From Acidobacteriota bacterium (GTDB lineage Bacteria > Acidobacteriota > Terriglobia > Acidiferrales > UBA7541): a DNA stretch of 64,000 nucleotides. The position numbers and the translations under genes were made by a program. The notes beneath the pieces were generated by a model. That model was not told the DNA's origin. It worked only from the letters and a program-made list of their open reading frames with translations, and made no database searches. Where the stretch lies: positions 19,809 to 83,808 of the forward strand of contig PLUM01000037.1 of NCBI GenBank assembly GCA_003165465.1, in the 5' to 3' direction. Numbering within the stretch: position 1 is the stretch's first letter; each line of letters opens with the position of its first letter. This document shows positions 57,354 to 64,000 of the stretch, piece after piece.

Positions 57354-58853
57354 AAACCTTAGTGCAATCAGCGCAAGGACCGCCGGATAGCAGGAGACGA
57401 CGTAACGCGGTTCGGGAGCTTCCACTATGGTCAGAAACGCTGTCCGGACAACGCAATACGCGATCAGAAACGCGATACCCCAGAGATTTGCCCCGCCTTT
57501 CCGTTTCGCGGCCCACGCGATCCACACTCCGCCAGCCGCGAGTGCGACGTACAAGTAACCCAGCGCGGCAAACGAGGCGGTAACCAGCACATCGGCATGG
57601 GAATCCGCCCATTGTTCGCGGACCGGCCAGAATTTCCCGTCGATGGGCAGGAGTTCGGTGCGCGGCGTGAACCAGATGGTCAGGGCGCGCTCGAATGGCA
57701 CGTGGAGATAGGTTCGCAGAGGATGACGCCCGGTTCTCTCTCGCGCGATTTCGGAAAATGTCCGGTCCAATTCGGGAGAAATGTCGATGTCAGGGCTGTC
57801 GTTATATTTCGAAAATAAATTCGCGATACGCGCTTTTTCCTCGGGCGAATCGAACGCGGCGGAGGGAAGCTCGGCGACATTCAGCGGCTGGTCCATTTCA
57901 CCGATTTTCCAGATGGTGAAATACACGTCGCGATAGCGTTCCAGCCACGTAGCCGTCCATTGGTAGAAACCCACCGGAGCGTATTCGCCTGGAAAATTAG
58001 CATAACGCGGCGCGAGAAACTGTACTCTCTTCAGCGTAATATAATTTCGCGCGGCCCACGGCGCGAGCGGAAGCAGAAAAGCGCCCGTGATTGCCGCCGC
58101 CAAAAGAAATGTTTTTCGAGCGCCCAGGGGTTTCCAGCTTCGCAGCGCATACACGAGGACGGCGACGGCAAAAAGCAACGGCATCTCGGGGCGCACAAGG
58201 GTTGCAAGGCCGGAAAGGAATCCTCCCAGGAGCGCAAGTGTGAGGGGCGAGGCAAGCTGGCCTTCGCCGCGAATGAAAAAGTTTCCTGGATCGCGAAGGC
58301 CCAGCGCGAAACAACACAGCGCTGCCGTCGCGAGAAATGTCACCAGGATTTCGGTCAGCACGACGGCCGAGTAATTGGCCACGAATGGGCACGTGGCGGC
58401 GAGCCATAGCGCTGCAATCCACACGCGGCGTCGCGAGGCGGCGGGTGCTAGCGCCGCAGCCAGCGCAGCCGTCAAAAAGCAGGTGATCGCATCGAGCGCG
58501 GCCTGAGACAACATAATGGCACGTATGGAGCGTCCAAATAACATGGCGACCACGGCCAGAAAGGCCGGGTAGCCCGGCATGCGGAGGTCCGCCGGAACGA
58601 CATGCCCGCTGAGCAAAAATCCATAGACATGGTAATCGGCCCAGGTGCGGGCAAACTGAATGTACATTTCGCTGTCGTCGGCCGCCGAAGTGGGAAACCG
58701 CAGGACGAAGAGCAGGCGCAAGGTAAGCGCCACCAGCATGGCCAGGAACGCGTGCGTGCGAAGAGCCGTGACGCCGCCGCGCGGCGCGGGTATGATCGAA
58801 GTCTCCGGGCCGTCTGGCCGTGCGGCAGGATTTGTGGCAGGTTGAATGGTCAT
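57351..58853 (-). CDS. Polytopic membrane glycosyltransferase (GT39/ArnT-like)
   Basis: Many TM segments; early Asp-rich loop FPTSAADDSEMYIQFARTWADYHVYGFLLSGHVVPADLRMPGYPAFLAVV. Confidence 0.8.
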   Translation of the reverse strand: MTIQPATNPAARPDGPETSIIPAPRGGVTALRTHAFLAMLVALTLRLLFVLRFPTSAADDSEMYIQFARTWADYHVYGFLLSGHVVPADLRMPGYPAFLAVVAMLFGRSIRAIMLSQAALDAITCFLTAALAAALAPAASRRRVWIAALWLAATCPFVANYSAVVLTEILVTFLATAALCCFALGLRDPGNFFIRGEGQLASPLTLALLGGFLSGLATLVRPEMPLLFAVAVLVYALRSWKPLGARKTFLLAAAITGAFLLPLAPWAARNYITLKRVQFLAPRYANFPGEYAPVGFYQWTATWLERYRDVYFTIWKIGEMDQPLNVAELPSAAFDSPEEKARIANLFSKYNDSPDIDISPELDRTFSEIARERTGRHPLRTYLHVPFERALTIWFTPRTELLPIDGKFWPVREQWADSHADVLVTASFAALGYLYVALAAGGVWIAWAAKRKGGANLWGIAFLIAYCVVRTAFLTIVEAPEPRYVVSCYPAVLALIALRF

Positions 58854-58892
58854 GTATGCCGTTCCGACGGACGGCTCGCTTGAGATAAATGG

Positions 58893-61800
58893 ATGAAGCC
58901 GCGCAAGCCCATATTCTACGATGAGCAGCGCCGCCGCTGGCGGCGGACCAGCCGCATTCTGGAAATCAGCGGCGCGATTTTTACTTTGCTGGCCATCACG
59001 TTTTTGGTCGACGCCCTCGTCAGCCCGAAATTGCCCGTGCCGCTTCTTCCCACGAGCCGGACGGCGCTGCATCCCGTCCGCGAAAAAACCAGGCCGCGCA
59101 TTGTATTAAAACGCACCGGGCGGCAACGTCGCGTCGAATCGCTTGGTCAGATGCCCTCCACGTACGATCCCGTGCGCGCCGCATTTTACGTGAGCTGGGA
59201 TCCGACTTCGCTCGCGGCCCTGCAGCAGCATTTCCGCGATATCGACTTGCTGATTCCCGAGCGCCTGCACTCGATCACCGCCACCGGCCGCCTGGATGTG
59301 GAGGCCGATCCCAAGCTCGCGGCGTGGCTGCAAACGCTGCAACAGCAAAATCCGCCGATCAAGATTCCCACGATGCCGCTGCTGAACAATTCCGACGGCA
59401 CCAACTGGCTCACGAACGAAATGGCCGCCATGCTCAAGAGCCCCGCGGCGCGCGGAAATTTGGCGAAACAATCGGTCCAATACCTCACGCAGAACAGCTT
59501 TGCCGGGCTGGTTATCGATTTTGAAGAAATTCCAGAAAAAAGCCAGAAGGATTTTGGCCAATTTATTTCCGAACTTGCCGTGGAGCTGCACGGCTCGAAT
59601 CTGAAGCTCATGGTGGCTCTACCGGCGGCGGACTGGGCGTACGACTATGCCGGCATTGGAAAAAACGTCGACGCCGTGATCCTGATGAATTACGACCAGC
59701 ACTGGCGCACGTCCGCGCCCGGCCCCATCGCCGCGCAGGACTGGTTCGTGAAAAATATCGAGGCGATCACGAAGCTCGTGCCGCCCGGGAAACTGGTGAT
59801 GGGCATCGCCAGCTACGCCTACGACTGGCCCAGCAAGGCGGGACTGAAAGCCCACGAACAGACGCGCGTCGAAAGCTATCAGGAGGCCATCACCACGGCG
59901 ACGGAATCCGAAGCCCAGGTGCAATTCGATGCGGATTCCCTCAACCCTTACTACTCGTACTCGGACGAGCATAATTTCATTCATCGCGTCTGGATGCTCG
60001 ATGGCGTGACCGCGTACAACGAATTGCGCGCCGCCGAACGCGTTGGCGTGCAGGGCACGGCGATCTGGCGGCTTGGCTCGGAAGATCCATCCGTCTGGCC
60101 GATCTGGGATGTTGCGCACTCGACCGACGCCGACCGCGCGAAACTCGAGGACATGCCTCCCGGATACGACCTGATCCTCGAAGGCAACGGAGATATCTGG
60201 AGGTTTGCGGACACACCGCAAAAAGGGAAGCGCGCGATTCGCTTCGATCCCGCGTCTGGCAACATTGTCGAGGACACGTATCAAACGCTTCCGTCTTCCT
60301 ATCGCATCATCCAGATGGGCGCCGCGCCCTACAAGGTTACGCTGAGTTTCGACGACGGGCCGGACGGGAAGTTCACGCCGCAAATTCTGGATATCCTGAA
60401 GGCGAAAAAAGCCCCGGCGACTTTTTTTGTGATCGGCAGCAGCGCCAACGACGCGCTGGGCTTGATCCGGCGCGAATACGCCGAGGGCCACGAAATCGGC
60501 AACCACACCTACACGCACCCGCGCTGGAACGAAATCTCGCGCACGCAGATCGACGTCGAGCTGAACATCACCGAGCGCCTTCTCAACAGCACGCTGGGCG
60601 TGAAAACGCTTCTGTTCCGACCGCCGTACGGCATCGACCATCAGCCCGAAACGGCGGACGAGGTGGCGGATCTGCCCATCGCGCAGTCCATGGGCTACTT
60701 GATTATCGGCGCGCGAATCGATCCGCACGATTGGGGCGAGCCGGGCGGAGTCCCGCCGGCGCCCGCGTCGGTCATCGTGCAGCGCGTCCTCGAGCAGGCG
60801 CATTCGAATGGCGGCAATATCGTGCTGTTGCACGATGGCGGCGGAGACCGCACGCAGACCGTGCTGGCGCTGCCTCAAATTATCGATGGCTTGCGCGCCG
60901 CGGGATTTAAGATCGTTCCGGTCGCGGAGCTTGTGGGGCAGACGCGCGCGCAACTCATGCCCGCTCTCACGTTCCGCGAGCGGTTGGTTGCGCACGCCGA
61001 CGGGCTGATCTTCACGCTGTATGAATGGTCGCGGCTGAGCGTGGCATTTATTTTCGTTCTGGGGATTGGTCTGGTCAGCTGCCGCGCGCTCATCGTGGGG
61101 TTCCTCGCCATTATCGAAAAGTTCCGGCCGGCGCCTCCGGACCGGCCGGATTTTCAGCCTCTCGTGAGCGTGCTGATTCCCGCGTACAACGAGGAAGACG
61201 TCATCGTCTACACGGTGAATTCCGTGCTGGAGTCCGATTATCCGAATCTGGAAGTGATTGTCATGGACGACGGATCGAATGACGGCACGGGCGATTTGCT
61301 CGACGCGCAATTCGGTAAAAATCCCGCCGTGCGCATCGTCCACCAACCCAATGGCGGAAAGCCGGCCGCGCTTTCACATGGGCTGGCGATCGCTTCGAGC
61401 GGCATTATCGTGACCATCGACGCCGACACCTCGATTGAGCCTGACGCCATCAATAAACTCGTCCGGCATTTCGTCAATCCCAAGGTTGGCGCAGTCGCCG
61501 GCAACGTGAAGGTGGGCAACCGGATCAGCTGGCTCACGCGTTGGCAGGCGCTTGAATACGTCACCAGCCAGAACCTGGAGAAGCGCGCCTTCGACTTGCT
61601 GAATTGCATTCCGGTCGTCCCCGGAGCGCTCAGCGCCTGGCGCGCCGAAGCGATCCACAATTCCGGCGGATTCAGCTCGGACACCGTGGCCGAAGATACC
61701 GATCTGACGATCACGATCCGCCAGTCGGGCTGGAAGATCAATTACGAGGAAGAAGCGATTGGCTGGACGAACGCCCCGGAAACCGCGTCCATGCTGATCC

Positions 61801-62288
61801 GCCAGCGATTCCGCTGGACGTTCGGCACACTCCAGGCATTTTGGAAGCACCGCGGAACGCTCGGACGCGCGAAATATGGGACGCTCGGATGGATCGCGTT
61901 GCCCAACATGTTTCTTTTTCAGCTTCTCCTGCCGCTATTTTCTCCGGTGATCGATCTTCTGTTTCTGGGTTCGCTCGTGTTGTACGGCGCTTCCCAATTC
62001 CACTTCACGCATCTGCCGCAAATTTATACGGCCGCGGACGTGCAACGCTCGCTTGTTTTCTTCATCGGATTCATGCTGATCGATTTCCTGACCTGCATTG
62101 TCGCGTTCACGCTCGAACGGCACGAGGAGTGGTCCCTGCTGTGGCCCCTGCTGCTACAACGTTTCTACTACCGGCAGATGATGTACTACGTGCTCTTCCG
62201 CTCGGTGATGGGCGCCGTGCAGGGCAAGTCGGTCGGCTGGCGCGGCGTGGAGCCGGAAGTTCCGGCGGCACCCGCCGTGCGGGCATAG
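58893..62288 (+). CDS. Trifunctional GH18-like / CE4 polysaccharide deacetylase / GT2 glycosyltransferase fusion
   Basis: GH18-like [12 protein letters not shown]; NodB-type [34 protein letters not shown]2 [40 protein letters not shown]-terminal TM helices. Confidence 0.93.
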   Translation: MKPRKPIFYDEQRRRWRRTSRILEISGAIFTLLAITFLVDALVSPKLPVPLLPTSRTALHPVREKTRPRIVLKRTGRQRRVESLGQMPSTYDPVRAAFYVSWDPTSLAALQQHFRDIDLLIPERLHSITATGRLDVEADPKLAAWLQTLQQQNPPIKIPTMPLLNNSDGTNWLTNEMAAMLKSPAARGNLAKQSVQYLTQNSFAGLVIDFEEIPEKSQKDFGQFISELAVELHGSNLKLMVALPAADWAYDYAGIGKNVDAVILMNYDQHWRTSAPGPIAAQDWFVKNIEAITKLVPPGKLVMGIASYAYDWPSKAGLKAHEQTRVESYQEAITTATESEAQVQFDADSLNPYYSYSDEHNFIHRVWMLDGVTAYNELRAAERVGVQGTAIWRLGSEDPSVWPIWDVAHSTDADRAKLEDMPPGYDLILEGNGDIWRFADTPQKGKRAIRFDPASGNIVEDTYQTLPSSYRIIQMGAAPYKVTLSFDDGPDGKFTPQILDILKAKKAPATFFVIGSSANDALGLIRREYAEGHEIGNHTYTHPRWNEISRTQIDVELNITERLLNSTLGVKTLLFRPPYGIDHQPETADEVADLPIAQSMGYLIIGARIDPHDWGEPGGVPPAPASVIVQRVLEQAHSNGGNIVLLHDGGGDRTQTVLALPQIIDGLRAAGFKIVPVAELVGQTRAQLMPALTFRERLVAHADGLIFTLYEWSRLSVAFIFVLGIGLVSCRALIVGFLAIIEKFRPAPPDRPDFQPLVSVLIPAYNEEDVIVYTVNSVLESDYPNLEVIVMDDGSNDGTGDLLDAQFGKNPAVRIVHQPNGGKPAALSHGLAIASSGIIVTIDADTSIEPDAINKLVRHFVNPKVGAVAGNVKVGNRISWLTRWQALEYVTSQNLEKRAFDLLNCIPVVPGALSAWRAEAIHNSGGFSSDTVAEDTDLTITIRQSGWKINYEEEAIGWTNAPETASMLIRQRFRWTFGTLQAFWKHRGTLGRAKYGTLGWIALPNMFLFQLLLPLFSPVIDLLFLGSLVLYGASQFHFTHLPQIYTAADVQRSLVFFIGFMLIDFLTCIVAFTLERHEEWSLLWPLLLQRFYYRQMMYYVLFRSVMGAVQGKSVGWRGVEPEVPAAPAVRA

Positions 62289-62353
62289 GTCCGAGAACTC
62301 CGATTTTTGAACCCTGCGTTGGTCGCAGCCGCCCGTCGCGGTATAATCTTCCA

Positions 62354-62905
62354 ATGGTTATGAGCAGGAATTCCCCGCAGATCCATGGGACAACGGTGCT
62401 GTGCGTGCGCCGCGACAACAAAGTGGTGATCGCCGCCGACGGCCAGGTGACCATGGGCGAGCATGTCATGAAGCACACGGCGCGAAAAACGCGGCGCCTG
62501 TTCAACGAAAAAATTCTGGCGGGATTTGCCGGATCGACGGCGGACGCGCTTTCCCTGTTCGAGCGGTTCGAAGGAAAGTTGCAGGAGCATCAGGGAAATC
62601 TGGCGAAGTCCGCGGTCGAACTGGCGAAGGAGTGGCGCAAGGACCGCGCGCTGCGGCATCTGGAAGCGCTGCTGGTTGTGGCGGATACCAAGTCCACATT
62701 TCTGGTGTCCGGAAATGGCGACGTGATCGAGCCCGACGACGGCATCTGCGCGATCGGCTCCGGCGGCCCGTACGCGCTGGCCGCGGCCCGGGCCCTCGCC
62801 AAGCACACGAAACTTTCCGCGAAGGATACCGCGCTGGAGGCCATGCAGATCGCCAGCGACATTTGTATTTTCACGAATGCGAATTTCACGTTTGAGGAGC
62901 TGTAA
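62354..62905 (+). CDS. hslV: ATP-dependent protease subunit HslV
   Basis: [64 protein letters not shown]. Confidence 0.97.
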   Translation: MVMSRNSPQIHGTTVLCVRRDNKVVIAADGQVTMGEHVMKHTARKTRRLFNEKILAGFAGSTADALSLFERFEGKLQEHQGNLAKSAVELAKEWRKDRALRHLEALLVVADTKSTFLVSGNGDVIEPDDGICAIGSGGPYALAAARALAKHTKLSAKDTALEAMQIASDICIFTNANFTFEEL

Positions 62906-62944
62906 GAAGTATTCCAGGCAAGCTGCGCGAGCGCTTGCATTTTT

Positions 62945-63025
62945 TGTCATTCCGAGCGAAGCGAGGAATCTCTCTTTCTCGCCGCCAAGTCCAAAGAGAG
63001 ATTCCTCGCTTCGCTCGGAATGACA
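62945..63025. repeat. Dispersed hairpin family C, copy C2 (between hslV and hslU)
   Basis: TGTCATTCCGAGCGAAGCGAGGAATCTCTCTTTC...AGAGAGATTCCTCGCTTCGCTCGGAATGACA. Confidence 0.95.
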
Positions 63026-63075
63026 AATGTTTGTTTTTGCATCTGCAAGCTGCTAGCAAAGGTGGAACGTACATT

Positions 63076-64000
63076 ATGGTGATCTATCTTCCCGGCGAGC
63101 AGCGCGAACCGGCGCCCGTGGTTGAGCCGTCGTTCGACGAACTCACTCCGCGCGAAATTGTCATCGAGCTGGACAAATACATTGTCGGACAGACCGCCGC
63201 AAAGCGCGCGGTGGCCGTCGCGCTGCGCAACCGCGTGCGCAGACAGAAGCTCACGCCCGAAATGGCGGAAGACGTCCTCCCCAAAAATATCCTGATGATC
63301 GGCCCCACGGGAGTGGGCAAGACGGAAATCGCGCGGCGTCTTGCGCGCCTGGCCGGCTGCCCGTTCGTCAAAGTCGAGGCCTCCAAGTACACCGAGGTCG
63401 GCTATGTGGGCCGCGACGTGGAGTCCATGGTCCGCGATCTGGTGGAGACGTCCATCGACATGGTGCGCGAGGAAAAACTGGACGAGGTGGCCGAGCGCGC
63501 CGAACAGGCCGCGGAAGAGCGCGTGCTCGATCTGCTGCTCCCCGCTTCTCCGGCGCCCGCGCCCGAATCCGCGAACGGTTCCGCTCCGCAGATCGAAGCC
63601 GCGCGCCGCGATCAGCCGGACCGCACACGCGAGAAGCTGCGCGCGCAGTTGCGCGATGGCAAACTCGATCAGCGCCTGGTGGAAGTCGAGGTTCGGGAGC
63701 GTTCCACGCCCGCATTTGAAATTCTTTCGAGCCAGGGCGTCGAGGAAATGGACGTCAACGTCAAGGACATGCTCTCCGGAATGTTTGGACAGCAGAAGAA
63801 GCGCCGCAAGATGACCGTTGCCGAGGCCTTCGATTACCTGATTCAGGAGGAAGAGAGCAAGCTGATCGACATGGATCAAGTGACGCGTGTTGCGGTCGAG
63901 CGCGCCGAGCAAATGGGCATCATCTTCATCGATGAAATCGACAAGATCGCCGGGCGCGAGTCCGGCCACGGCCCGGACGTCTCGCGCGAAGGCGTGCAGC
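63076..64000 (+). CDS. hslU: ATP-dependent protease ATPase subunit HslU (cut by window edge)
   Basis: [53 protein letters not shown] Walker [12 protein letters not shown] Walker B. Confidence 0.97.
   Translation, partial: MVIYLPGEQREPAPVVEPSFDELTPREIVIELDKYIVGQTAAKRAVAVALRNRVRRQKLTPEMAEDVLPKNILMIGPTGVGKTEIARRLARLAGCPFVKVEASKYTEVGYVGRDVESMVRDLVETSIDMVREEKLDEVAERAEQAAEERVLDLLLPASPAPAPESANGSAPQIEAARRDQPDRTREKLRAQLRDGKLDQRLVEVEVRERSTPAFEILSSQGVEEMDVNVKDMLSGMFGQQKKRRKMTVAEAFDYLIQEEESKLIDMDQVTRVAVERAEQMGIIFIDEIDKIAGRESGHGPDVSREGVQ

Noticed and set aside
59619-61346. 575-aa minus-strand ORF
   Set aside because: Antisense to the GH18-CE4-GT2 gene; composition artefact.

Overview
GC-rich bacterial chromosomal window. 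Gene content and dispersed REP-like hairpins suggest Acidobacteriota (inference from sequence only). Most of it is housekeeping: a HlyD/TetR efflux locus, pepF, a BamA / SurA-like / TamB envelope cluster, a compact argR-C-B-D-F-G-H-GNAT-argJ locus, pyr genes (pyrF, pyrD on -; pyrR-pyrB-pyrC on +), maf, tatA, purN, tyrS, zapA, thiD, accD, folC, rpmB, efp, pepP, hslV and partial hslU, plus a 1131-aa GH18-CE4-GT2 fusion. The unusual part is an accessory island at about 37.3-45.6 kb. It holds four paralogous secreted proteins of unknown function, two paralogous diheme c-type cytochromes, an intradiol ring-cleavage dioxygenase and a DUF6152-like protein. Five copies of a purine-rich/pyrimidine-rich hairpin built from 9-nt units (GAAGTRAAG)n sit directly upstream of five of these genes, always in the same orientation relative to the gene. 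In two copies the similarity continues through the ribosome-binding site into the start codon; in three copies the element is open in frame with the downstream protein. I could find it nowhere else in the window. The window also carries at least six other families of dispersed palindromic repeats. No rRNA, tRNA or CRISPR array was recognised. Many long ORFs in the supplied track are antisense artefacts of high GC.
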